Positions 44,711-53,347 of a DNA stretch of 64,000 nt are shown here, one piece after another. The number at the start of each line of letters is the position of its first letter. Position 1 is the first letter of the stretch. Made by a program: the position numbers and the translations under genes. Under the pieces are notes generated by a model. That model did not search any database, had not been told where the DNA came from, and saw only the letters and a list, made by a program, of their open reading frames with translations. Source of the stretch: Azorhizobium sp943371865 (GTDB taxonomy: Bacteria; Pseudomonadota; Alphaproteobacteria; Rhizobiales; Xanthobacteraceae); contig NZ_CALRWL010000032.1 in the NCBI RefSeq assembly GCF_943371865.1, forward strand, positions 9,336 to 73,335, read 5' to 3'.

Positions 44711-45211
44711 ATGATAAAACTCCTCGGCACGTTTTGCGTGCTGTGGCTGGTTGCATTCCCGGTGCGCCAGACGCAGGCCGAGGGCGTGCAGAGGCCACTG
44801 ACGATCACGGTGGTGACCGGGGCCGGGCAGTTACTGTTTGAGCGGGCCCTCGATTTGGCCGCGCTCGATGCCTTGCCTCAGGCGAGAATTCTCACCCATA
44901 CCCCCTGGACCCACGGCATGCAGGCTTTCACCGGCCCATCCCTGTCCACTTTGGCCGCTCTGGGCGGCAGGGCGGTGAAAGAGGTGCGCATCACCTCCCT
45001 GGGGGATTGGTCTGCGACCATCCCGGCGTCAGACTGGCAGGGGCAGGGCGTCATACTCGCGTCACGGCTGAACGGAGACACCATGCGGGTACGCGACAAG
45101 GGACCCTATTGGATCATGTACCCGATCGACGGTAGGCGTGATCTTGATACGCAGATGTATCAAGCCCGAATGGTCTGGCAGGTCAAAGCACTTGAATTCG
45201 TTGTTCAATAA
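44711..45211 (+). CDS. Exported protein with molybdopterin-oxidoreductase (sulfite oxidase) fold, no cofactor cysteine
   Basis: The 166-residue precursor has a signal peptide (MIKLLGTFCVLWLVAFPVRQ, cut near TQAEG). The mature part follows the short PF00174-type pattern: LTITVVTGAG, FDLAALDALPQ-like spacing, THTPWTHGMQAFTGPSLSTL, ATIPASDW, VILASRLNGDTMRVRDKGPY and MVWQVKALEF. True sulfite-oxidase-type enzymes bind molybdenum through a cysteine, but the mature sequence here has none. It may thus bind a ligand or a partner rather than act as an enzyme. It comes first in an operon with a membrane histidine kinase, so a role in periplasmic sensing is likely. GGAG touches the ATG, so the start is not certain. 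Confidence 0.8.
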   Translation: MIKLLGTFCVLWLVAFPVRQTQAEGVQRPLTITVVTGAGQLLFERALDLAALDALPQARILTHTPWTHGMQAFTGPSLSTLAALGGRAVKEVRITSLGDWSATIPASDWQGQGVILASRLNGDTMRVRDKGPYWIMYPIDGRRDLDTQMYQARMVWQVKALEFVVQ

Positions 45212-46937
45212 TAAGCCCCGGGCCTGGACGCGGCTGATGCCCGCAGCGCTCATCGTGACCACGCTCGGGCTGTTTCTGGCCACCGGGATGCTTTACGTGT
45301 CGCAGACGCAGCATCGGGCGTTGCTCTCGGCGACCGTGCGCTCGTCCGGCTGGGTCGCCTACCAGGCGCAACTGGAATATGTGAAGACCCAAGGCCAATT
45401 CGAGGTCGCGCTGCTGCGCCCCTCGCGGCGCGCGCTGGACGAATTGCAATTCCGCCTGGAACTGCTGCGCTCGCGCCTGCCGCTGCTCTATGATTCCGAC
45501 GAGGGCCGCTTGCTCCAGGAGGTCATCGCGCAGAAGGACGCGGTGCAGCGCTACGAGGTGGTGCTGGACACGCTCATTGATTCCTTGCCCGAACTGGCGC
45601 CCAATTCCGAGGCCGCACTGCCCGCGTTGCGCAAGGGCTATTATGAGATCGAACCTCTGGGGCGGTTGCTACAACGGGTGTTGATGCAATCCATCGCCTA
45701 TAATGAGGAGATCTTCCGCCGCGAGCGCGAGGTCGCAGCCAGTCCGGCCATCGTGCCGTTCGCGCTGCTGTTCGTCTCCGGCACCTGCCTGGTGGTGATC
45801 CTGTTCCTGGACGGGCGGCGCGACCGCCAGCGCCTGGCGGAAACCATGGCCGCCCAGGCGGCGGTGACGGCGGTGCAGGAGAATTTGCGCGCCATCATCG
45901 AGGCCATGCCCATCGGCACCATCATCGTCGATCCCGATGGGGATGTGGTGCGCTTCATCAATCCCAGCGCCGCGGCCCTGGTGGACCCCTCTCCGGACCA
46001 TCCCGAATGGAAGCGCCTGGTGCGCGCCGCGTTCGAGGCGGCGGTGGATGAGAATGGCCGGCGATCCGGCTCGCTCTCCATGGCGTTCGCCAAGCCGCAG
46101 GGCGACATCATTTCCCTGCGCGGCGCGGTGTGCGGCGTGATCTGGGAGGGCCGACCGCAACTCCTGATCCTGCTCACCGACACCAGCCGCATCCGCAACG
46201 CCGAACTCCAGCTCATGCAGGCGGCCAAGCTCGCGACCCTGGGTGAAATGGCCACCGCCATCGCCCACGAGCTGAACCAGCCGTTGGCGGTGATCAAGAT
46301 GGCGGTGTCCAATGCCCGCCGGCTGGTGCTGAGCGAGGCGGATCCGGAAGCCATCACCTCCAAGCTGGAGCGCATCAGCGCCCAGGTGGACCGGGCCAAG
46401 CGCATCACCGACCAGGTGCGCCGCTACGCCCGCATGCCCTCCGACCAAACCGGCAGTTTCTCCTGCCGCCACGCGGTGGAACTGGCGGCCGGCTTCATCG
46501 CCGAACAATATCGCGCCGCGGGCATCCGCATTTCGCTCGAACAGGAAGTCTCCCCCGAACTGATGCTGGCGGGCGACCAGACCATGTTCGAGCAGGTGAT
46601 CGTGAACCTTCTGGTCAATGCCCGCGATGCCTATGACACCGTACAGCGCGACACCCGCCAGGCGGTGGTCGCGGTGCGCACCCAATTGCGGGGTGCGGAT
46701 CTGTTGATTGAAGTTGAGGATGATGCCGGCGGCATCCGGGAGGATATTATCGGCCAGATTTTTGATCCATTCTGCACCACCAAGTCCGCCGACAAGGGCA
46801 CCGGGCTCGGCCTGTCCATGGCCCGCAACGTGGTGCGGGACATGAACGGCACCATCGTCGCGTCCAACATCAAGGGCGGCGCCCGCTTCACCATCACCAT
46901 CCCCGTGGATCGCGGCCTGTCGCAGGACGTCGCATGA
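45192..46937 (+). CDS. Membrane histidine kinase of the five-gene operon
   Basis: The protein has a first membrane segment (PAALIVTTLGLFLATGMLYV), a helical periplasmic domain of about 150 residues without known motif, a second segment (IVPFALLFVSGTCLVVILFL), a PAS-like region (MPIGTIIVDPDGDVVRFINP), a HisKA domain with AHELNQPLAVIKM, and an ATPase domain with VNLLVNARDAYD, DDAGGI and GTGLGLS. The start is uncertain: GTG 45138, TTG 45192 or 45201, ATG 45237. I give 45192, preceded by GGCAGG; it overlaps the end of the previous gene. It lacks its own receiver and probably serves the three receivers that follow. Confidence 0.9.
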   Translation: MNSLFNNKPRAWTRLMPAALIVTTLGLFLATGMLYVSQTQHRALLSATVRSSGWVAYQAQLEYVKTQGQFEVALLRPSRRALDELQFRLELLRSRLPLLYDSDEGRLLQEVIAQKDAVQRYEVVLDTLIDSLPELAPNSEAALPALRKGYYEIEPLGRLLQRVLMQSIAYNEEIFRREREVAASPAIVPFALLFVSGTCLVVILFLDGRRDRQRLAETMAAQAAVTAVQENLRAIIEAMPIGTIIVDPDGDVVRFINPSAAALVDPSPDHPEWKRLVRAAFEAAVDENGRRSGSLSMAFAKPQGDIISLRGAVCGVIWEGRPQLLILLTDTSRIRNAELQLMQAAKLATLGEMATAIAHELNQPLAVIKMAVSNARRLVLSEADPEAITSKLERISAQVDRAKRITDQVRRYARMPSDQTGSFSCRHAVELAAGFIAEQYRAAGIRISLEQEVSPELMLAGDQTMFEQVIVNLLVNARDAYDTVQRDTRQAVVAVRTQLRGADLLIEVEDDAGGIREDIIGQIFDPFCTTKSADKGTGLGLSMARNVVRDMNGTIVASNIKGGARFTITIPVDRGLSQDVA

Positions 46938-47344
46938 TGGCGACGCGGTCCATTCTGATCTGTGACGACGAGGCGGAACTGGCGGAAGAATTGGGAGAGT
47001 TTTTTGTCTCCTGCGGCTGGGAGGTCCGGGTCTGCATCTCGGCTCCGGCAGCCCTTGCCGCCCTCTACAACGGTTTTGCCCCCAGTTGCCTGCTGACCGA
47101 TCTGCGCATTGCCGATCACGACGGGGCAGAACTTGTGGCCCATACCCGGGGGCTGCCAAAGCATTTGCAGCCGCAGGTTGTTGCGATTATCACTGGGCAT
47201 GTGGTGAGCGAAACCGCTGCTGCCGAATTCAATGCGGATTTCTTGTTCGTGAAGCCCATCGATCCGGTGATTGTCATGGATGGCATCGAAAAGCTTCTTT
47301 CCGGCGCGACGGATCCCGCATCATCGGGCGCCTTCAGGGGGTGA
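46934..47344 (+). CDS. Single-domain response regulator (receiver only)
   Basis: The 136-residue product is one receiver domain: acidic residues in LICDDEAEL, phospho-acceptor Asp in CLLTDLRIAD, and the Lys in FLFVKPID. There is no output domain. It overlaps the kinase stop as ATGA. Such free receivers act as phosphate carriers or sinks or as docking proteins in phosphorelays. Confidence 0.92.
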   Translation: MMATRSILICDDEAELAEELGEFFVSCGWEVRVCISAPAALAALYNGFAPSCLLTDLRIADHDGAELVAHTRGLPKHLQPQVVAIITGHVVSETAAAEFNADFLFVKPIDPVIVMDGIEKLLSGATDPASSGAFRG

Positions 47345-47345
47345 T

Positions 47346-48566
47346 ATGGCGCGGGCCCGGGGCATTCTCGTGCTGGATGACGAACCGGAATTGCGCGAGG
47401 ACATCGCCCAATTTCTCCTGGATGCGGGGTTTTTCGTCGATACGGCCGGCAATGCGGGCGAATTGTCCGATGCGCAGCTGACGACCTTCGACGTCGTTCT
47501 CCTGGATATTGCCATGCCGGGCCTCGATGGCCTGGACGTGGTGCGGCGGTTCAGCCTGATGCCCCAGCCCCCGCGCCTGCTGCTGATCAGCGGCCGCGGC
47601 GAAGACATGCTCCAGACCGTCGCCGATGTGGCCCGCCGGGGGCAGGTGGATGTGGTCGGCGTGCTCCAGAAGCCGTTCGACCCGCAGGATCTGCTGGACT
47701 TGCTGCGCCGCCCGCCCGCCCGCCCGCGACTCACCACTGCGCCGCAATGGACCAACGATCAGATTTTGCGTGCGGTGGCCCTTGCGGTGGAGACCGGCAC
47801 CCTGCCGCTGGCGTTTCAGCCCAAGGTGACCTGCGATCAGCTGGCCTTTGCCGGTGCAGAGGCGCTCCTGGCCGGGCACTTGCCGCATCTTGGGCCAGTG
47901 TCGCCGCCGGACATGGTGGACGCGGCCGCATCCGATCCGCATCTCCTGCGGGAGATGAGCCTGGATGTGGTGCGAATGGCAGCGGAGGGCTGCCGGCGGT
48001 GGACAGATGCGGGATGGGCGTGCCCGGTCAGCATCAATTTGCCGTTTGAGGTGTTGCGCGGCGAGCAGATTGTGGCCACCCTTTTGGCCACCGTGCGGGC
48101 GGCAGGCATACCGGAGAGCAGTGTGATCTTCGAATTGACCGAGGATTCGATCTACGATTCCTCCACTGAGGCCCTCGCGGTGTTGGCGCGATTGCGTCTG
48201 GCCGGGTTCGGCCTGTCCCTGGATGATGTGGGGCGGCGGCAAAGCGGGCTGCTCCAGGTGGCGAATCTGCCGATCACCGAAGTGAAGATTGATCTCGAAA
48301 TCCTCGCCCAGGCGCGCCGATGGGTGAAATCGCGCTCTATTTTTGGCTCCATTGCGGAACTTGGGCGTCGCCTCGGGCTCTCCGTGGTAGCGGAAGGCGT
48401 AGAAACACGCGATGATCTCGCGCTCGTGCGCAGCCTTCCCGTGGACTATGTTCAAGGATACCTGGTGTCCCGCAAACTTCTCCTTCCGGATCTCCTCGCC
48501 ATGTTGGCAGCCTGTCCTCCCCACGGCCCGCTGGTTCCCGTGGATAGCGCGGCCTCCGCGCCATGA
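47346..48566 (+). CDS. Response regulator with EAL domain (c-di-GMP phosphodiesterase-like), loop 6 altered
   Basis: The 406-residue protein joins a receiver (DDE at 11-13, Asp54 in LLDIAMPGLDG, Lys109 in LQKPF) to an EAL domain (about 135-395), like RocR and PvrR. EAL domains cut c-di-GMP to pGpG. The catalytic positions are mostly present: Glu172 in AEALL, Asn231, Glu263 in FELTED, Asp293-Asp294, Lys314 in VKID, Glu350 in AEGVET and Gln370. However, loop 6, normally DFGxGYSS, reads DVGRRQSG, and the Arg after EALL is Ala. Activity is therefore doubtful. The ATG at 47346 follows AGGGGG, one base after the previous stop. Confidence 0.92.
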   Translation: MARARGILVLDDEPELREDIAQFLLDAGFFVDTAGNAGELSDAQLTTFDVVLLDIAMPGLDGLDVVRRFSLMPQPPRLLLISGRGEDMLQTVADVARRGQVDVVGVLQKPFDPQDLLDLLRRPPARPRLTTAPQWTNDQILRAVALAVETGTLPLAFQPKVTCDQLAFAGAEALLAGHLPHLGPVSPPDMVDAAASDPHLLREMSLDVVRMAAEGCRRWTDAGWACPVSINLPFEVLRGEQIVATLLATVRAAGIPESSVIFELTEDSIYDSSTEALAVLARLRLAGFGLSLDDVGRRQSGLLQVANLPITEVKIDLEILAQARRWVKSRSIFGSIAELGRRLGLSVVAEGVETRDDLALVRSLPVDYVQGYLVSRKLLLPDLLAMLAACPPHGPLVPVDSAASAP

Positions 48567-49351
48567 GCACCGAAATCCTGCCCACCCGCGTCCTGCTGGT
48601 CGACGACGACCCCGACGTGCTGATCGAACTGAGTGAAGGCCTCGCGGCGCTGGGCCTGCCTTCGCTCACCGCCGAGACCGCCGTCGAGGCGCTCGATCTG
48701 GTGCAGAAGAACGACGATCTGCAGGTGATCGTCACCGATCTCCAGATGCCGCGCATCGATGGCATCGAACTGTTGCAGAAGCTCGCGGTGCGCCGGCGGC
48801 TGCGGCCGATGGCGGCGATCGTGATCACCGGCCATGCCTCGCTGGATCGCGCGGTGGGCGCGCTGCGCCTGCATGCGGTGGATTTTCTCCAGAAACCGCT
48901 GTCGGCGGAGGAAGTGGCCCACGCGGTCAACCGCGCGCTGTCGCTGGTGGAGGACGAGACCGTCGCCGCCAGCGGCGCCAGCCTGGTGACGGCCACCACC
49001 ACCGCCCGCCCCAATTATCTGCGCGCCCTGGTGGCCGCGCGGGCGGACCGCGATGCGATATTCCAGGCCGGGCTGTTCTCCGATCCGGCCTGGGACATGC
49101 TTCTGGATCTGGCGGTGGCGGAAGCCACCAATCGGCCGATCTCGGTGACCAGCCTGTGCATCGCCTCCGGCGTGCCCACCACCACCGCGCTGCGGCGGAT
49201 CGATGATCTGAAGGATGCCGGCCTGCTGGACCGGGTCCCCGATCCCGGCGACCGCCGCCGCATTCTGGTGCGGCTGACCGGAACCGGGCGTGAGCGCATG
49301 GAAGCCTTCGTGCAGCGACAAGCCGGGCGCCTCGGCATCAAGCTGGACTAG
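48563..49351 (+). CDS. Response regulator with MarR-type winged-helix output
   Basis: The 262-residue protein has an N-terminal receiver (VLLVDDDPDV, Asp in VIVTDLQMPRIDG, Lys in FLQKPLSA) and a C-terminal winged helix of MarR type: ISVTSLCIASGVPTTTALRR, IDDLKDAGLLDRVPDPGDRR and RILVRLTGTG, with the family-typical D-x-R-R in the wing. Receivers joined to MarR domains are uncommon compared with OmpR, NarL or NtrC outputs. Its start overlaps the EAL gene as ATGA. It is the only DNA-binding member of the operon, so it is the likely transcriptional output. Confidence 0.9.
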   Translation: MSTEILPTRVLLVDDDPDVLIELSEGLAALGLPSLTAETAVEALDLVQKNDDLQVIVTDLQMPRIDGIELLQKLAVRRRLRPMAAIVITGHASLDRAVGALRLHAVDFLQKPLSAEEVAHAVNRALSLVEDETVAASGASLVTATTTARPNYLRALVAARADRDAIFQAGLFSDPAWDMLLDLAVAEATNRPISVTSLCIASGVPTTTALRRIDDLKDAGLLDRVPDPGDRRRILVRLTGTGRERMEAFVQRQAGRLGIKLD

Positions 49352-49466
49352 GCAGCCATCGCCCGGCTGGCATCGCGCTCCGGGCGATCAACAACCGCGC
49401 GCTCGATGCCGCGGCGCCGTCCGGCCGCGCTTTCAGCCTCATTGCCGTTTCAGATTCTTTGCGTGA

Positions 49467-49491
49467 CCCCCGGCGCGAAAAGTGCCGGGGG
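49467..49491. terminator. GC-rich hairpin between convergent genes
   Basis: CCCCCGGC (49467-49474) pairs with GCCGGGGG (49484-49491) across a 9-base loop. It lies between the convergent response-regulator and MCP genes. There is no T-run, so termination is a guess. A second perfect 9-bp stem is at 49529-49550. Confidence 0.4.
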
Positions 49492-49528
49492 GCTCACCAC
49501 GCAACGCCGTTTGCGGGGCGAAGGGGCT

Positions 49529-49550
49529 GCGGCCCGCGGGGGCGGGCCGC
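49529..49550. terminator. Second GC-rich hairpin, just after the MCP gene
   Basis: GCGGCCCGC (49529-49537) pairs perfectly with 49542-49550 around GGGG. It sits 24 bp beyond the MCP stop on the minus strand. No T-run follows, so it could be a message-stabilising stem rather than a terminator. Confidence 0.4.
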
Positions 49551-49573
49551 CCCCTGGCTACGCGGCAGTCGGG

Positions 49574-51244
49574 CTACGCGGTGCGCAGCGAGGCGACGAA
49601 ACTCACCACCTCATTCTGCAAATCGGACGAGTGGGCAGAGAGGTCGCCGGACAGCGACATCAATTGCGTCGCCGCTGCCCCGGTCAAGCCGGCGGCCTGG
49701 CCGACGCTGCCGATGTTGGTGGTCACGTCACTGGCGCCATTGGCCGCCCGCTGGGTGTTTTCGGCGATCTCCGCCGTGGCCGCCCGTTGCTGCTCCACCG
49801 CCGCGGCGATGCCGCCACTGACATCGCGGATGGTGGTGATGGTGCGCACGATGTTCTCGATGGTGCCCACCGTGATGGCGGTCGCGCCCTGAATCTCGCC
49901 GATCTTGGCGGAGATTTCGTCCGTGGCGCGCGCGGTCTGGGCGGCCAATTGCTTGACCTCCTGCGCCACGACCGCAAATCCGCGACCGGCCTCGCCGGCG
50001 CGCGCGGCCTCGATGGTGGCATTCAGCGCCAGCAGGTTGGTCTGGGCGGCAATGTCCTTGATGAGATTGACCACGTCGCCAATGCCATTGGCGGCGGTGG
50101 ACAGCGAATGGATGCTCACCGTGGTCCGCTCGGCTTCTTCCGAGGCATTGCGGGCAATGTCGGCGGAGGCGGTGATCTGCTGGCTCATCTCCTGGATGGA
50201 GGCGGACAGTTCCTCCGCCGAGGCGGCCACCGTCTGCACATTGCCGGAGGCGCCTTCCGCGGCCGCCGTCACCGTTTCTGCCTGGCGCGAGGTCTGCTCG
50301 GCGGTGGCGGACAGGTTGCGGGCCGCGGCCGCCACTTCGTCCGACGAGGTGGCAAACCGATCCGACAGGGATCCCATCCGGGCCTGGAAGCTGTCGGCGA
50401 TGGCGTTGCGCTCTTGCGCGAGCGTGTCCGCCATGTCGCGGTCCTTTTGCTCCTGGGCGATGCGCCGGCGCTCGGTGTCCAGCAGCCCGTCGCGGAACAC
50501 TTCCAGCGTGCGGGCAATGTCGCCAATCTCGTTGCGGGCGGTGAGGCTGGGAATGGGGGTGGCGAACTCGCCCTTGGCCACGTCCATCATGGCGGCGGTG
50601 ATCCGGTCCAGCGGGCGGCTGACGCGCAGCAGGACGAAGACGATGGCGCAAAGGCCGATGGCCAGCGCGATCCCCGTGGCCACAAGGATGCTCCAGGTGC
50701 CGCGCTCGCCGGCCTGATGCACATCCCGGGAGGCCGCTTCCGCTCCGGTGCTGTTGTACGCGATGCCTTTTTCCAGGGCGGCGATCACCTTGTCGAACAC
50801 GGCGGAAGAGGCGGTGACGGCCGCGGCGGCTTCGTCGCGCTTGCCGTCGGCCGCCAGACTGAGGAACTTGTCCTGGACTGTGGCGTACGTCTCCCAGATG
50901 GCGAGAAACTGCCGCCACACGTCGCGTTCCGTGTCGGAGCCCGACAGCGCTTCATAGCTGCGGAAGGAGGCCTGCGCCGCCGCCAATTGGGTGACGAGCT
51001 TGTCGCGAATCTGGGGGTCGGGGACGCTGCTCAGCGTGGAGCGAACCGCCGACAGGCGATAGCGGGTGATGCGATATTCGATCTGGCCGAGCTGCTGGAT
51101 GCTGGGAAGCCAGTCCTCGGTGATCTCCTCCATGCGCGAATTGACCGCCTTCAATTGCGCATGCGCCAACCAGCCCTCGCTGACCAGGCAGACCAGAAGC
51201 AGCACGATGACCGCGGTGAGGGATTGCTTGAGTGATATGCGCAT
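49574..51244 (-). CDS. Methyl-accepting chemotaxis protein with 4HB-type sensor domain
   Basis: The 556-residue protein has a first membrane segment (about 8-26), a periplasmic all-helical domain of the 4HB_MCP kind, a second segment (ILVATGIALAIGLCAIVFVL), a HAMP domain, and a signalling domain with the hairpin tip IKDIAAQTNLLALNATIEAA and RAGEAGRGFAVVAQEVKQLA. No CheR-binding pentapeptide is present at the C-terminus (SLRTA). It stands alone, facing the signalling operon; ligand unknown. Confidence 0.95.
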   Translation of the reverse strand: MRISLKQSLTAVIVLLLVCLVSEGWLAHAQLKAVNSRMEEITEDWLPSIQQLGQIEYRITRYRLSAVRSTLSSVPDPQIRDKLVTQLAAAQASFRSYEALSGSDTERDVWRQFLAIWETYATVQDKFLSLAADGKRDEAAAAVTASSAVFDKVIAALEKGIAYNSTGAEAASRDVHQAGERGTWSILVATGIALAIGLCAIVFVLLRVSRPLDRITAAMMDVAKGEFATPIPSLTARNEIGDIARTLEVFRDGLLDTERRRIAQEQKDRDMADTLAQERNAIADSFQARMGSLSDRFATSSDEVAAAARNLSATAEQTSRQAETVTAAAEGASGNVQTVAASAEELSASIQEMSQQITASADIARNASEEAERTTVSIHSLSTAANGIGDVVNLIKDIAAQTNLLALNATIEAARAGEAGRGFAVVAQEVKQLAAQTARATDEISAKIGEIQGATAITVGTIENIVRTITTIRDVSGGIAAAVEQQRAATAEIAENTQRAANGASDVTTNIGSVGQAAGLTGAAATQLMSLSGDLSAHSSDLQNEVVSFVASLRTA

Positions 51245-51416
51245 CGGTTCGACCTCCAGGGCGATCGGCAGCCGCCATGCCGGCCGCGGAGGCGCGCCCC
51301 ATGAGGGTCGATCGTGAAGGTTGAATAATTAGCGGGCTATGCTTTCCCCAAGCGAACAATTGCTGTTGTCGCGTGCGAATATCATCTCCGGATCATGGAA
51401 AGGGCCCCGGAAACGC

Positions 51417-51446
51417 ATAAAGCCCTTCCGGGGGGAAGGGCTTTAT
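51417..51446 (-). terminator. Strong terminator of ftcR
   Basis: A perfect 13-bp stem (51417-51429 with 51434-51446) with a 4-base loop lies 31 bp after the ftcR stop. Its ends are A/T rich on both sides, so it can work for either strand. Confidence 0.85.
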
Positions 51447-51477
51447 CAGATGCAGGCTCAGATCGGACGAAGAGAGA

Positions 51478-52146
51478 TCAGCCGATGAACTGGTAGCCGA
51501 TGTAGCGCTTGGCATCGATGACATCTTCGCCGAGCTTCAGGCGCAGCTTCTTGCGCAGCTTGCTCATGTGACCTTCGATGACGCTCTCATCCACATCATC
51601 ATTGAAGATGCCATAGATGGTGTTGAAGATCTGGGTCTTGGTGACGCGCCGACGGCTGTTCTTCACCAGATATTCCAGGATGTGACGCTCACGGCGCGGC
51701 AGGGGCAGGGGGCTGCCGTCCACTTCCGGATCGCGGCCGTCGAAATAGACCCGCAGACGACCGGTGGTCTCGGCGGCAGTGGCGGAGTTGACCCGGCGCC
51801 AAACGGCGTCCGAACGGGCCACGATTTCGCGCACATGCACCGGCTTGCGCACCACATCGTCGATGCCGGCGGTGAAGAGTTCCAGGGTCTGCTGGAGCGA
51901 GCGCACATCCGCCAAAGCGATGATCGGTGCGCGGCTGTGGGTGCGGATCATTTCCGGGAAGCTGGGGCGGCTGTCGAAGTCGCCGAGCAGGAAGCCCTGC
52001 ACCGCGCCAATGTCCTGGTCGGAAGCGGTGTTCAACCACTCCTTGAACTCGCCAAAGCCGAGGCCGAGCGAAGAAAAACCTTCGCGAGAGAAGCTTGAAA
52101 CGTAACCTTCTGCAACCGTAGATCGGTGATCAACGACGACATACAT
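51478..52146 (-). CDS. ftcR: Flagellar transcriptional regulator FtcR (OmpR-type output, degenerate receiver)
   Basis: FtcR is the master flagellar regulator described in Brucella and controls fliF among others. The 222-residue protein shows GIDDVVRKPVHVREIVARSD, DGRDPEVDGSPLPLPRRERH and SKLRKKLRLKLGEDVIDAKR, all family hallmarks, ending in the OmpR winged helix. The receiver is degenerate: the acidic pair is reduced to VVDHR and the usual phospho-acceptor segment is missing, while the Lys in RKPVH remains. Control by phosphorylation is therefore uncertain. It is monocistronic with its own terminator and lies close to the fliF operon. Confidence 0.93.
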   Translation of the reverse strand: MYVVVDHRSTVAEGYVSSFSREGFSSLGLGFGEFKEWLNTASDQDIGAVQGFLLGDFDSRPSFPEMIRTHSRAPIIALADVRSLQQTLELFTAGIDDVVRKPVHVREIVARSDAVWRRVNSATAAETTGRLRVYFDGRDPEVDGSPLPLPRRERHILEYLVKNSRRRVTKTQIFNTIYGIFNDDVDESVIEGHMSKLRKKLRLKLGEDVIDAKRYIGYQFIG

Positions 52147-52773
52147 GTCTGCATCCCCCAGTACAGGCGCTACCTCAGCAGCATAACCTGCAGATTTCCA
52201 AAACGAAGAGCGGAATTGCGGGTCCGCGGCTTCGTTGAGAAATGGTTACCGGGGCGATGGTTCCGCAGCAATCTCAATATATTCACGAATGGACCCAGAT
52301 TCGATCCAAATTGGGTTCAGTTCGTCGGCTTTGGACGCGCTTTGATCTGGATTCCCCGCAAAGGCTTCGGGCGCCTCAATCAGAGGTCGGTCCAGTGCGA
52401 CTGTAAGACGACAATTGTCGCCAACCTCGTCCCAAATTAGCGCCGTTATGGTCGGAACGATGCGCGAGTTTTTTGGGGATGCGGGAACCAAGCAAGGGTC
52501 AGGCAAGGCCATTGGGGATGCGCACGGCAGGGGAGGGGCACCCGGCAACCTCCCAGCAGTCTTGAGGCGCCAGAGGTCTTCCGCAGCGCACGCTGAGTCG
52601 GCAAAAAAAAGCGCCCGGCACAGGGCCGGGCGACATTTTGCGGACTGCTCGAGAGGTCTTGAGAGACGGCGCGACCCCAGGATCGAGAGGTCCAGGTTTG
52701 GAAAGCGCCCAGGCGTCGGAGGAAAAACCCGCTTGGAGAGCGAGAGCGGAGGGCGCCGGAGCGCCCAACCGGC
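52147..52773. other. 627-bp gap between ftcR and cheY, no convincing gene
   Basis: Both strands have open frames of about 100 codons (52126-52440 plus, 52246-52548 minus) without recognisable products or good ribosome binding sites. The part next to ftcR is AT-richer and should hold its promoter. A clear terminator for the minus strand lies at 52603-52632. Confidence 0.5.
52603..52632 (-). terminator. Rho-independent terminator downstream of cheY
   Basis: On the minus strand CGCCCGGC (52625-52632) and its partner (52612-52619) form an 8-bp stem with a 5-base loop, followed by eight T residues (52603-52610 read as A on the plus strand). It is 140 bp past the cheY stop. Confidence 0.88.
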
Positions 52774-53157
52774 TCAGGCCTCGAAGACGGTGTCGATCTT
52801 CCCTTTGAGGGTCTGAGCGTTGAAGGGCTTCACGATGTAATTGCTGACTCCCGCCTTCTTGGCGGCAATCACGTTTTCCGACTTGGCTTCCGCAGTCACC
52901 ATGATGAACGGGATGGTGCTGAGATCGGCGTCGTCACGGACGCGTTTCAGCAGCTCGTATCCGGTCATGGGCTCCATGTTCCAGTCGGAAATCACGAGGC
53001 CGTACTGACGCTCCTTCAGCTTTGTCAGAGCTTCGGTGCCATCGGACGCCTCGTCCACATCTTCGAATCCGATCTGCTTGAGCAGGTTACGGATAATCCG
53101 GACCATCGTCTTGTAGTCATCGACGACGAGAACCGCCATTGAAAGGTCAACCGCCAT
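52774..53157 (-). CDS. cheY: Chemotaxis response regulator CheY
   Basis: The 127-residue single receiver has VLVVDDYKTM with the acidic pair (13-14), Asp58 in LVISDWNMEPMTGYE, a Thr in IMVTAEA and Lys in NYIVKPFNAQT. The W-N-M-E-P-M-T-G-Y-E stretch is a CheY hallmark. Phospho-CheY binds the flagellar switch protein FliM to change rotation. CGGAG precedes the ATG at 53157. It diverges from cheZ across 190 bp, an arrangement that fits shared control. Confidence 0.95.
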   Translation of the reverse strand: MAVDLSMAVLVVDDYKTMVRIIRNLLKQIGFEDVDEASDGTEALTKLKERQYGLVISDWNMEPMTGYELLKRVRDDADLSTIPFIMVTAEAKSENVIAAKKAGVSNYIVKPFNAQTLKGKIDTVFEA

Positions 53158-53347
53158 GGCACACTCCGTTAGCGGGTAGCAAGGTCAATACTAACCGAGA
53201 GGTGACTCATCGGCTGGGCAGAATGGTTTTAGCTGGCAACACCTTGCGTGGAGCTTGCAGGGTGAAGTGAGGGGGCCTTTCCGACGCCGCTGGCTATGAA
53301 CTATATAGAACATCGTACATTGTCGTATGCGCTGCAAGGAGGTTCGG

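Noticed and set aside
52126..52440. 104-codon frame on the plus strand after ftcR
   Set aside because: No ribosome binding site and no pattern; it starts within the ftcR 5' end on the opposite strand.
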